Source: Cokeromyces recurvatus
Taxonomy: Eukaryota > Mucoromycota > Mucoromycetes > Mucorales > Mucoraceae
Length of the DNA stretch: 64,000 nucleotides
Assembly: GCF_025118155.1 (NCBI RefSeq)
Contig: NW_026251394.1
Span: 682,001-746,000, forward strand
Direction of reading: 5' to 3'
The position numbers and the translations under genes are program-made. Shown here piece by piece: positions 1 to 10,074 of the stretch; positions within the stretch are counted from its first letter, which is position 1, and each line of letters opens with the position of its first letter. The notes under the pieces were generated by a model. It did no database searches. It was not told the DNA's origin and saw nothing but the letters and a program-made list of their open reading frames with translations.

Positions 1-892
1 TCTAAACGCCATCACATCAAGCCATTCTTCAGGGCATATATCACCACAATCGTATCGCTTAACAAGCTATACATATATAAAAGATAAATAAGTAGTTGGT
101 TAATTTATTTAAGGTAAAACTTACTTTTTCAAGTTTATCCATTTCATTATCATTCTTTTTTAATTTACTTGGTGTAGACGTATTATGATTTCCATCTGCT
201 TCACAGTTTGCCCAAAGATATAATTTATGCTTACCCTTTCGAAGTGTACTATAAATATGAATAAGGCAACTTTTTTTTTTAAAAAAGAAAAAGAAACAAA
301 GAAATGATGAAAGAAATGAAGAAAAAAAAAAGGGGGCTTACAATTGTTTGCTAAATATTTGTAGTGTAGTTCCTCCAACAGGCTTCACTTTACGTGGCCC
401 AATAGTATCCCATACTGTGATAGCAAACTGTGCTGATGAAGGTAATTCACAATATTTAATAGGTAAAGTCAACCATTCATTCCAACTAGATGCAATAGTA
501 GTAGAATAAATTTCTAGTTTATTACTATTATTATTATTATAAGTGTACCTCCAATGATGTTTAAAAGGTTTATAACTCGTTTTTACAGGTACAGTTAAAG
601 GTTTATTATCACCGAATATTTGAACAGTTACATATAATTCAGGTAACATTCTATAGTATTATATTGATGAGATTAAACAAATTCATGTCTATTGCATCAA
701 TGTAAAAAATTATGCAAATTTACTCATTATCTTGGTCGGAACCATATTTTCCTTCTAAAGTCGAACTATATACACATATATAGATATAGGTATATTCAGT
801 TAAAAAAATAGTATGTGTATATATAAATAAACTGACATTCGAATAGTGACAGGTAATTGTACATCTTTTGTTAAACAATATGAAAAATCCAT
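1..892 (-). CDS. VPS34: VPS34 phosphatidylinositol 3-kinase, N-terminal part (3' end outside window)
   Basis: Class III PI3-kinase, which makes PI3P for endosomal sorting and autophagy. Only the first 199 residues are in the window. Hand-spliced exons on the minus strand: 837-892, 724-765, 342-650, 125-248 and 1-66; all junctions keep frame. The ATG at 890-892 gives MDFSYCLTKDVQLPVTIR, then ISTLEGKYGS, which matches the start of the Vps34 C2 domain. The third exon carries YVTVQIFGDNKPLTVPV, NEWLTLPIKY, WDTIGP and VGGTTLQIFSK, the Vps34 C2 signature. The next exon has the KLYLWANCEADG segment and the last ends in GDICPEEWLDVMAFR. The helical and kinase domains lie beyond position 1. The first exon junction uses GTCAGT, a weaker donor. 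The linker between LEGK and LYVTVQ is shorter than in human or yeast, so a small exon could have been missed. Divergent from the gene at 1414. Confidence 0.9.
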
Positions 893-1264
893 TCTTATTT
901 AATTAACTGGGTTGATCAAGTAAAAAAAAAAAAAAAAAAAGGAAAAGAAAAAAAAAAAAGAAAAAAAAATGATGATCATATATTTTGTGACTTGTATTAT
1001 GAAACATATAATAATGATTTATTATCAACTGAAACAACCTTAACAAATGAGGGGACCCTTCTTTTTCTTTATAACAAAAAAGGACACATTTTGATGATAC
1101 AAGTGTATATTTTAGAAAGCCCTTATAACATTTATTTATAATAGAATGGTGTGTAAATATAAGTTAGCAACAACAGAGCTATTATCGTAGTTAAGATTCC
1201 AAGCAAGCAAGCAAACAAGCAGTAGTGTTATTTTATAGACATGAGTATTCTTCTTCGGTTTTTG

Positions 1265-1297
<33 letters not shown>

Positions 1298-1413
1298 AGA
1301 GAGAGGGCAACTATAAATACTATTACTATTGCTACAACTATAACATGTCCTTTTTTTTTCTTTCTTTCTTTCTCTCTTTTAAATATATATACATATATAT
1401 TCTTCCTTTTTCT
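893..1413. other. Divergent intergenic region VPS34 / SANT-like gene
   Basis: No gene seen. Contains A-rich tracts (about 920-969), a (AAGC)-like repeat near 1200-1220 and an A-run followed by GA repeats at about 1266-1305. It probably holds the promoters of both flanking genes. An open frame does extend upstream from 1414, but it runs through the poly-A tract and was not used. Confidence 0.5.
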
Positions 1414-2467
1414 ATGTCAATCACAGATTCACCTTCACAAGATATTAAATTAACGCCAGATTCATTAGCTTCTTCTTCTATTGAACAAAGTCAGGAACAA
1501 TATCATCATCATCCTCATCATTCATTAAAAAAGCCCAGAAATTATAAATATTGGTCAGATAATGAAGTAAGAAGAATATTACATTGGTTAACATTACCAG
1601 AAAATGAAGGAAAATTAGTACGTAATAAAGCACAGGCATGTCGTGAAGTAGCCAAGGTATTATTTAATGGAGACGAATATATGGCTATCTCTATTAGGTC
1701 AAAATTGATGGCACTAGAAAAGGCGTTTCGAGAAGCAGAACAACTAAGGTTACAACTTGATCATCATAATGAAGCAATGATAAATGATAAAGTAAAAGAA
1801 GTCAACAAGTTCTATAAAGAATGTAAACAATTATTCGGTGGTATACAACAAAATGATTCAATCAATCACTCACCTACTAATAGACATTATCATTTACCAT
1901 CTTCTTCTCGTCTTGATAGTAATGATATTATTATATCAACACTTGATCATAATAATAAAAATTACTCAAATCCACTTTTACCGCCTCACTTGACGAATGA
2001 AGATAGTCAGCCATTAAGGCCTTTATCTAATCCTAATCATACTTCGACGACGACAACAACAGCAACAACATCATGGTATTCTTCTTCTTCTATATATATA
2101 TATATATGTATATATAAATCACTGTATTCAATATTCAAATGAGTTTTTTTTTATCTTTAGGAACCTTCCACGTGTATCCTCTTCTTCTATCATTGATTTA
2201 CCTCTTCCTTCCCCTTCTTCTTCTTCTTCATTAGATCAAAGTACGATGAGGCAATTCTCATTGAAAAGATCAAGAGAAGAGGAAGAGGAATCAAAGAGAG
2301 TTAAAATAGCCCGTTATGCAGCTAAACAAGCAGAACACGAACGATATAAAATGCAATATGCTATACAACTCGCAAAGATTAATTTAGAACGTGATAGTTT
2401 GGCGATTAAAAAAGTTGAACTTGAATTAGAACTTGCAAAATTGACAAAAAAAAGACAAGACGATTAA
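1414..2467 (+). CDS. Putative SANT/Myb-like DNA-binding protein
   Basis: Two exons, 1414-2075 and 2161-2467, intron gtattc...ctttag, giving 322 aa. The central part (about residues 40-140) starts with RNYKYWSDNEVRRILHWL and continues with an RNKAQACREVAKVLF helix and a KLMALEKAFREAEQL helix. This looks like the one-domain SANT/trihelix-like proteins found in fungi; the family assignment is inferred from pattern only. A Ser/Thr/Asn-rich linker follows. The C-terminus has a basic stretch (LKRSREEEEESKRVKIAR) and a charged coiled-coil-like helix ending in KLTKKRQDD. Start choice: the ATG at 1414 follows a pyrimidine/AT leader. Upstream in-frame ATGs (1225, 1345) would add a poly-Lys/Phe segment encoded by homopolymer, which is unlikely to be real. 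Converges on RAS3, with stop codons 231 bp apart. A nuclear transcription-factor-like role is plausible but unproven. Confidence 0.6.
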
Positions 2468-2698
2468 ATAAGAAATGGATATAATATCCTATTTATTCAT
2501 TCATTCATTCTAAACAAGTATTTATTTATTATTTTCTTGAGACCCTCCTTTTTTCTTAGTAGGCAGGAAAGAAGAACAAAGTGTAGAAATTAAATGAGTG
2601 CTACAAAATATATATATATATATATACATATATACTCTATATCTTATTCTCTCTTAACAAATTACATATAGATTACACACATGAATGAATACAATAAA

Positions 2699-3521
2699 CT
2701 ACAAAATAAAACATTTATTCTTCTTTTTCTTCTTATTCTTTCCCTTGGGACCACCCGTATTTAAACCCTCTCTTTGAGCTCTAATCGCTTTCACAACTTG
2801 ATAAAATGATCTTTCTACATTGACACATGTCTTTGCAGAGGTTTCAATAAAATCACATGCTAATTGTTTAGCCATTGCTGCACCTTCTTCTCGAGTCACT
2901 TCTCTTTCTGTCACTTTATCGCATTTATTGCCGACTAACATCATTGGTACATTATCGACATCTTTTACTCTAAATATCTGGTTACGAAAGCGTTCAATAC
3001 GTTCAAAAGTAGAACGGGAAGCGATTGAATAAACTAATAAGAAGCCCTCACCATCTCTATTATATATATATATATATTGGTTAATTGATATAATATATAC
3101 ATATGTATATGTACATATATATTTTTGTTTTCTCTCTTTCTCTTTCGATTATATATGTATATATACCGAATCCATTGATCTCTTAATGCTGTATATTCTT
3201 CTTGACCTGCAGTATCTAATACTTCAAGTACACAAGGTTGATCATCAATAACGACTTGTTTACGATATGAATCTTCAATTGTAGGATCATATGTCTGAGA
3301 TAATGATTTAGTCATTTTCACGTTGTATGTATATATGTATATATGTGTATATGTGTATATGGATATATATATGTATATATGTATATATGTATATATATCA
3401 CATTTTATTTACCTCTATAAAATAAATAAAATGAGTAAAACAAGTAAATGTATATGTGTAATATTACCAACAAAGTGATTAAGGCATAACTAATATGTGT
3501 ATATTCATATATTTATATGTA

Positions 3522-3565
<44 letters not shown>

Positions 3566-3726
3566 ATAAGTAATTGCAAATAAATAGATGATTTTTTTTT
3601 TTATACTTGAATTGTTAAAGCAGTCTATATAAAACAAAATAAATAAAATAAAATACATTTTAATATTAATAAACTTACCTTTCCTACGCCACCATCACCA
3701 AGAACTACTAACTTGTAAAGCATCAT
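2699..3726 (-). CDS. RAS3: Ras-family GTPase, Mucor Ras3 type, with micro-exons
   Basis: 191-aa small GTPase. Exons on the minus strand: 3679-3726 ([17 protein letters not shown]-loop), 3607-3624 (18 nt, TALTIQ), 3468-3489 (22 nt, LCLNHFV plus one base), 3413-3414 (2 nt, AG), 3167-3294 ([13 protein letters not shown] effector loop, DTAGQEEY switch II) and 2699-3056. The last exon holds the NKCD and ETSAK guanine-binding motifs, then a Lys-rich tail and the CAAX box CFIL, which predicts geranylgeranylation and membrane attachment. The 2-nt exon supplies the last two bases of the GAG codon for the effector-loop Glu, restoring FVETYDPT and the frame. Without it the frame breaks directly after the P-loop half. 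Closest family by memory is the Mucor racemosus Ras3 group. Introns are 54, 117, 53, 118 and 110 nt; the 117-nt one holds a 39-nt T tract on the coding strand. Role inferred from family: morphogenesis signalling. Confidence 0.9.
3525..3563. repeat. Poly(A/T) tract, 39 nt, in RAS3 intron 2
   Basis: Uninterrupted A39 on the plus strand, i.e. T39 on the coding strand of RAS3, about 35 nt upstream of the acceptor of the 22-nt exon. It may serve as an oversized polypyrimidine tract. Its length is probably polymorphic. Confidence 0.9.
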
Positions 3727-3734
3727 TTTGGTTT

Positions 3735-3765
<31 letters not shown>

Positions 3766-5189
3766 TTATTAATTAAATTAGGCTGATAAATAAACAAGGT
3801 GTGACAATAATGATTTGTTAGCACGTTTGTTGCCAGGTTAAAAACCACGAGATATTTATTTTATTTATTTTTTGTTTTAATAGTAGTAATGGTGAAATTA
3901 AGAAATGCATTTGAATTAGTTAATGTTTACATGAATATATATTTATTTATTTATATATTTTTGTTACTCTCTCTCTCTCTCTCTCTCTCCCACTTTATGT
4001 ACATGCTTAATTTGAATAATTTACCTTGTATAAAGACTTGAATAAATTACAGTAATCGTTTCCTTAAATAAAATAAAAGGGAATGAATGAATATAAAAAA
4101 AAGAAAGAAAGAGTGAAAAAAGTAGGAATAAGAATAAGAAAGAAAGAAAAGAAAGGGAAAAAATAAAATAAAATAAAACAAAATTAATATTTATCCCAGT
4201 TCTCTTCTTTTCATTCGTAATTTTTTTTTTACAAATCTTATTTGCTCCAATCATTTTTAAATAAGCAATCTTTCTTAATAACAAGTGTATGTAAAGCAGT
4301 TGTATACATACATTTATATCAAAGCTATTTATACGCCTATTAAATATACTTTCTTTACGAAGAAGTGATTTCAAATTTACGATTGTACTGTTATGCAAAC
4401 TTTATTCCCTTTTGTGTTTGAAGAAAAGGGTCCTTATGACTGATTACCTGTAAGTCTTTATCAACAAATAAAGTTTATTATCTTGCATCGGAGCTGCTAT
4501 TACTGCTGATAAAGGAGATCTACATGGAAACGTAGTATGTCATATGAAAATGATTCCTAGTAGCATCTATTCGTGGAAAGTACGACTACTAACTACTTGT
4601 TTATAATCATGAAAGCTCTCTCGCTGTTTCTGTTCTTTCCCCGTGTTTCTGTTCTTTTCCGCCAGTGGTTTCTGTTGTTCTTCTTTTCTGATGTGATACA
4701 AATGCAATTATTAGTTGAGTTTCATAACAATCATAGTTTATAGAACAAACGAGAATGAGAAATTCTTCTATTTAATGCATTTAGAAGAGAAAGAAAAAAA
4801 CAGAAAAAGAAAAAAAAAAGGTCATTTCATTGGTAAATAATTCAATCTTTTTTAATGTCTTTTTTTTTTTAAAGAAAAAGAAAAAAAAAATAAACTTCTT
4901 CTTTATCGAATGATTCACTCTAATAATAATAACAACCCACGTGTGGATCAGATAATCATTATTATTGTACAACCTCTAATTTTCGGTTTATTAACGTTTT
5001 CTCTCAACTTTGTAGTATCGTTAATTATTTTTGTATACATCATTTTTGATTGAAATTAGCATCTTTTTTTTTTCTCTTTTCATGTAAGTCTGTGTTATCT
5101 ACGGTCTGGACTGCTGCTGGACGTTAATAGAGAATGCAAGATATAAAGAACTTGCATTGTGACTTGTAATTTCTTATTTTGTTTTGTAC

Positions 5190-5220
<31 letters not shown>

Positions 5221-5377
5221 TTTTTGTTCCGACAATAACTTTACTGCATTTTTCGTCTTTTTTTTTAAAAAAATAAATAAATAAATAAATAAATACCTTC
5301 TCCAGTTTTTTTTTTTTTCTTTTATTATTTTTCCTTTTTTTTTTTAACAAAAAAAAAAAAGAAAAAAAAACCTCATA
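3727..5377. other. Divergent intergenic region RAS3 / BAR-SH3 gene
   Basis: No credible coding region. Low-complexity blocks: ATT repeats at about 3735-3775, a CT run at about 3967-3988, A/G-rich DNA at 4090-4170 and long T/A homopolymers at 5190-5370. The segment at 4430-4700 has a more balanced composition but no long frame. Confidence 0.5.
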
Positions 5378-7423
5378 ATGATTAAAAATATAGGGAAGCT
5401 TAAGCAGGTAAAATAAAAATACATCCATATTAAAAAAAACAAAGTCTCCTATAAAATAAGTCTCGACAAGAGAGAGAAAGAAAGCATTTTTCTTTTTTTT
5501 TTCTCTTTTTTTTTCTTTTTTTTTTTTTGTAAAGATTGAATGTAAATGTCTCCTTCTCTTTCTTTCTTTCTTCCTCTTTCACTCCCTCTCTCACTCCCTC
5601 CTTCTCTTTTACTCTCTTTACAAATATGTATATGATAAACATTTCTCTAAAAGAAGTATAAGGAAAAAAAAACGGAACATGTTTTATTTTCGGAGATGAA
5701 GGAATCATTATTATTATTATTATATATTTATAAATATATCCATTCTTATATTTATATTTATTTAAATTGAATCGTTAGTGGACAGGAGAAAAGTTTGGTT
5801 CGGCCAAAATCACGTTACAGACGGAAGACTTTCAACGTCTTGAGGTGGAGACAGAAAGGAAACGTGTAGCTTATGAAAAGTTATATGCATCTACATTGAT
5901 TTTGCACCAACAACTCCTGAAGAGAAAGATCTCTCCGGAAGATAATAAATCAAAACGTTTAGTGGGTGATATCTTTGGTGTCTCTTTAAATAATTATGGT
6001 AATGAATTTGTCGAGGAGACTCCCTTAGGTATCGCTACCATCAATTTGGGTCAAGCTCAATCAAAGATCGCTGCCTTTCAGGAAGAGTATGCGGATGTCA
6101 TGAAATCTCAATACATTGAAAAATTAGAGGAAGGCTTACAGTTATTTAAGGAATATCAATCGTTACGTAAGAAATTAGAATCACGCCGTTTAGATTACGA
6201 TTCCAAACTGAGTCGTTTACAAAAGTCAAAAAAGGAAAAGCCCGAATTAGAACAAGAAATGCAAGCATCGAAAATGAAATATGAAGATTCAGAATATGAT
6301 GTAATTCAAAAGATGGTTTCTTTACAAGAATTCGAGGTAAATTATAATACATATAGTATCTATGTATATGTAGATATAGAGTGATAATCATGTTTTTTTT
6401 TCTTTACCCTATATATATATATAAAAAAAAGGACGATCATTGTGAAGCACTTCAAAGTTTATTAGATGTTCAAATTGAATATTTTTCTCGTTCTTTAGAA
6501 CTATTGAATGATGTTAAAACCAACTGGACTAATCCTCAATCACAAGATATGTATGCACGTTCATTGCCTCGACGCAACCCTACTATCCTATCTCGTACTT
6601 TAAGTAATCATTCAAATAGTGGAGATGATGTCACTTCTTATAACAGCGGAGCCGTACTCTCGGTTTCACGATCTGCAACAACCACCATGAATCATCCTAA
6701 TTCACCTAGAAGACTCTCCATGAGTAGAAGTGGTAGTACTACAGATACTACTTCAAGAAGAATGCCGACATTAAGTCGTAAAAGCTCAAGTCAATTAAAT
6801 GAACATGATGAGCAACCCCCTTTGATGAATCATAGTAGTCGTATTAACGCTACTCCACCTACATTACCTCGTAGACAATGTAAGTAAAGATAGTAACATT
6901 TTTTATTTTATTCTTTTTTGCTTATAAATATATACATACATATAAACAGCACAAGCTTCTAGTTTGGATAATAGACCAAGTATAAAGAATCAAAGGAAAG
7001 CAATGTATGAGTTTGAAGGAGAAAATGCAGATGAATTATCATTCCATATAGGTGATATTATTCAAGTATTAGAAGAAGTGGATGAAGGATGGTGGGTTGG
7101 AGAAATCCAAGATCCTCATGGTACTGTACGCTGTGGTATTTTCCCAGTGAATTATACAGAGAGCATAAGTGCTGGTCCACCTATGCCTGCAAGGCCTGTA
7201 ATGACACAGTCTATGAGTAGTAACTTGACTACAACTAGTCATGAATCAGATCAAAGTTATAATAATAGAATGAATTCAATAAGTATAGAAGAAGAAGAAG
7301 AAGTAGAACATAGTTCTCCTTTTGGTGACTCAAATCGTACTGCCTCGAACCATCGTGGTGGATTCTCTTATACTGCTGTTCGATCCCCTAACAACCATAG
7401 TCAATCACCAACACGTAATCTGT

Positions 7424-7454
<31 letters not shown>

Positions 7455-7782
7455 AAATCATATTACTCCTTCTACTTCTCCTGTACCACAAAAGAAACCC
7501 TCTTCTACTACTACAAAGAGAGCCCCACCTCCGCCACCACCTACTTTACGTAGCAACAGTAATTCAACTACTACTAACAACACCACAAGACAGCTACCAC
7601 CACCTCCTCCTCCTTCTTCTTCAAATATGGTACGTACCACACCTAATCAGCAAGTACCAGCAAATGATTATTTTGAAATGAATAATAATCATTGTACATG
7701 TAATGAATGTGGATGTACAGAGTATGCAGCCAATTTATTTAAAAAGGGCTATTGTAATAATTGTTTCCATAAACACGAGTAG
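5378..7782 (+). CDS. BAR-SH3 (endophilin/amphiphysin-like) protein with C-terminal Cys cluster
   Basis: 622 aa from four exons: 5378-5407 (MIKNIGKLKQ), 5779-6336, 6432-6879 and 6950-7782. The first 30-nt exon was found by hand. It ends CAG/gtaaaa and joins in frame to WTGEKFGSAKITLQTEDFQ, across an intron of 371 nt that is long for this genome. Residues 1 to about 235 form a BAR domain of the membrane-curving type. A Ser/Thr-rich linker follows, then an SH3 domain at about 361-417 (AMYEFEGENADELSF, ALYDY-like; GWWVGEI; GIFPVNY). Next come Asn/Ser/Thr-rich and poly-Pro segments (PPPPPPTLR, LPPPPPPSSS), which are likely SH3 or profilin ligands. The protein ends with a Cys cluster (CTCNECGCTEY ... 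GYCNNCFHKHE) that looks zinc-binding. Family roles: endocytosis and actin patches. Convergent with the gene at 8114. Confidence 0.85.
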
Positions 7783-8113
7783 TTCATAATAAAGTAACAC
7801 ATCATAATAAGCTTCTTCTTCTTTATTATGGAGTTATCCATTTTATTATTATTATTATACATTTCAATAATACACTCTTCTTTCCTCCTCTATCCTTCCT
7901 CTCTCCTTCTTTTTTTTTCTTTCTCTCTTCCCCTTCTCATATATACAGAACAAACTAATAAATTATATAACAATACAAGTATCAAAATAAATATATATGA
8001 ATATATATATATATATATGTATAAAGAGTAAAAATAAAAATAAAGCAAAATAAAAGGAGGGAAGAAAAAGAAAGAAAGGAGGGAAAGAGAGAGAGGGAAA
8101 TTTCATTATTCAG
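7783..8113. other. Convergent intergenic region
   Basis: 3' flanks of two converging genes. Contains C/T-rich then AT-repeat and A/G-rich DNA; no coding signal seen. Confidence 0.5.
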
Positions 8114-8962
8114 TTAATATCTTGAATATCGACTTGTTAAGCGAAAAGAAGGTATGTTTGCAGGTCTATTGTTATTACTTGTTACTGTTGTTAATCGCGA
8201 TGATACGTAAGAAGGGTTGTTACTACTACTACTACAACTACTACGACGAGAGGAAGAAGAAGACTAAAAAATAAACTATTAATAAACTCGGAACTCTTTT
8301 ACTATTATTAGTATTATTACCATATTTAAAGAAGAAGACGAACGATGATAATGATGATGATGATGACTACTAGTCATAGTCGAATTATAAGGGTATCCTC
8401 GAGTAGTATCATTGGTGTAGAATCGAGTTGGAGATCTACGCTCATGATAATTGTACCGAGATATCGATCTACAGTTAAATTCAGAAATACGAGGTCTCGT
8501 CGTTGTGTTGTTGTTATTGGGTCTTATTGGAGTAGTAGGGTGTAAGTTGAGTGAGGAAGAAGAAGAAGAAGAAGTGGTGGTGGTTGCGATAGTAGGCTTT
8601 GTTGTCATGGCATTCGTTGTAGTTGTATCCTTTGGCTGAGATAATAAGTCCTTCATCGTTTGAAATAATTTATGTTTTTCTTCTTTTAAAAGTTTAATCT
8701 TTTCACGAATGGCATCAGAGGATTCCTCCACTCGAGTCGATAATAAAGGTGAGTCAGGTACACTATCCACTGGAGAAACAGGTTCAGTTAAACTTATTTC
8801 GTCTTCAAACGTACTACAGGCTTCACTTGGAGGAGAAGGAAGTCCGTTATCAAAGTTTAATGATTTTGTTGTATATCTTTCTTTTTTAATACGTTGCATA
8901 ATATTAGAACGAATAGCGTCTATATTGGATGGAGGATTGAACTCATATCGTTTTACTGGCAT
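8114..8962 (-). CDS. Unrecognised Ser/Thr-rich protein with short helical segment
   Basis: Two exons on the minus strand, 8321-8962 and 8114-8263, with a 57-nt intron (gtaata...ttttag), giving 263 aa. The intron is needed: without it the frame ends in a hydrophobic readthrough of the intron, whereas splicing continues SSSSSRRSSCSSSS and ends RLTSRYSRY. The N-terminus MPVKRYEFNPPSNIDAIRSN is followed by an IMQRIKKERYTTKSL helix. Near residues 75-110 a charged helix (SDAIREKIKLLKEEKHKLFQ) could form a coiled coil. The rest is low-complexity Ser/Thr/Asn/His with Pro-directed sites (SPPSE, TEPVSPVDS). No family recognised. It may be a cell-cycle- or kinase-regulated disordered protein, but nothing in the sequence proves this. 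Confidence 0.65.
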
Positions 8963-9002
8963 TATTCCTGTTTAATGAAAGAAAGGTAGAAAAGAAAGAA
9001 TG

Positions 9003-9035
<33 letters not shown>

Positions 9036-9920
9036 GTAAAGAAAAGAAAAGGAAAAAAAATATATATTTATTTATCTCTATTTATTTATATTTATATTTA
9101 TAAATTAGTATATAAATATATAAATATTAAGTAGAAAGAGAAAGAAGAAAAAGAGGAGGGGGGGGGGGCTTGTGGGTTGGGGGAGGGAAAAAAAAAATAA
9201 AAAAAAAAAGTTACATTGTACAATTTATATGAAATATTTTAATAACAATCAATTTACTTCTTTATAGCTATTACTATAAAAAATATTTGATATCCTTATT
9301 GATTGCACATATTATTGCTGAAGGAGTTGTCCTTTTGAATTATATGTGTATAATAGATTCTGTTTATTACTTCTACTACGGTATAAGAAGCAGCCAAAAA
9401 AAAAAAAAATTAGATGGCTCCGTTATACATAGTATACATGCATATACATGTTTCTTCCTTTTATATATAATAAGAATAAGCTATAATAATCATGCATAAG
9501 CTTATAATCAGAATTATTAAATCAATCAAATCGAATAAATTAAATTATTACAATAATGTCAAGAATTAAAATTAACTTTAGATGGATCTTGAAATTAAAA
9601 AAATTTTTTTTTTTTCATTTTCGTTATAATAATAATAAAACTTTAGATTGACCGCGAAACTATTTACTCATAAAAAGAGTAAACAGTATTATAAAGCCAA
9701 ACCCTTTGTTACCTCTTGTTTCGTTCAGGAAAAGATATACCGATTATTCAGCAAACTTGCAAAATCGAAACGTGGTAAATATATGAAGTATAATATTAGA
9801 AAAAAAAAAAAAAGTCTCCCCCTCTTTTGTCGATATTTATATACGATTAAATTCTGAGTTTTATTATTATTTTTTAAAAAATTTTTTAGCAATATTTATA
9901 TACAGTGATTTGCGTTTGAA
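8963..9920. other. Intergenic, low complexity
   Basis: A31 tract at about 9003-9033, TTTA repeats at 9060-9125, a G-rich stretch (about 9157-9185) and AT-rich DNA with short frames only. No gene supported. Confidence 0.5.
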
Positions 9921-10040
9921 ACTCAAGATTTTCAAAAATAGAAATCAAGCTTTTTTCTGGCCAATCAAACTTCTCATAGTCCATTCAAATTTTTTGTCTA
10001 CCAATTGAAACTTCCTGTTTCCATTCAATTTTTTTAAAAT
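9921..10040. repeat. Degenerate 20-bp tandem array (about 5-6 units)
   Basis: Units begin exactly every 20 bp at 9961, 9981, 10001 and 10021 with CCAATCAAACTT, CCATTCAAATTT, CCAATTGAAACTT and CCATTCAATTTT. Weaker units precede at 9941 (GAAATCAAGCTTT) and possibly 9921. The shared core is CCAWTYRAAHTTT-like, followed by a variable 8-nt half. The array lies 34 bp beyond the stop codon of the 508-aa gene on its 3' side. Confidence 0.7.
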
Positions 10041-10074
10041 GGAGATATCAAATTTATTTTTTATTTTGTTAATT

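Noticed and set aside
1225..1413. Upstream extension of the SANT-like protein
   Set aside because: Runs through A/G and T homopolymers giving poly-Lys/Phe; no conserved sequence before 1414.
4021..5708. Several 60-125-aa minus-strand frames
   Set aside because: Low-complexity translations of A/T-rich DNA; part overlaps the first intron of the BAR-SH3 gene.
7322..7681. Leu-rich open frame overlapping the BAR-SH3 gene
   Set aside because: Shadow frame of trinucleotide repeats encoding Thr/Asn/Ser/Pro in the real gene.
9648..9857. Basic 69-aa frame (MTAKLFTHKKSKQYYKAK), ribosomal-protein-like look
   Set aside because: Lys-rich because of A-rich DNA; no splice context or recognisable family.
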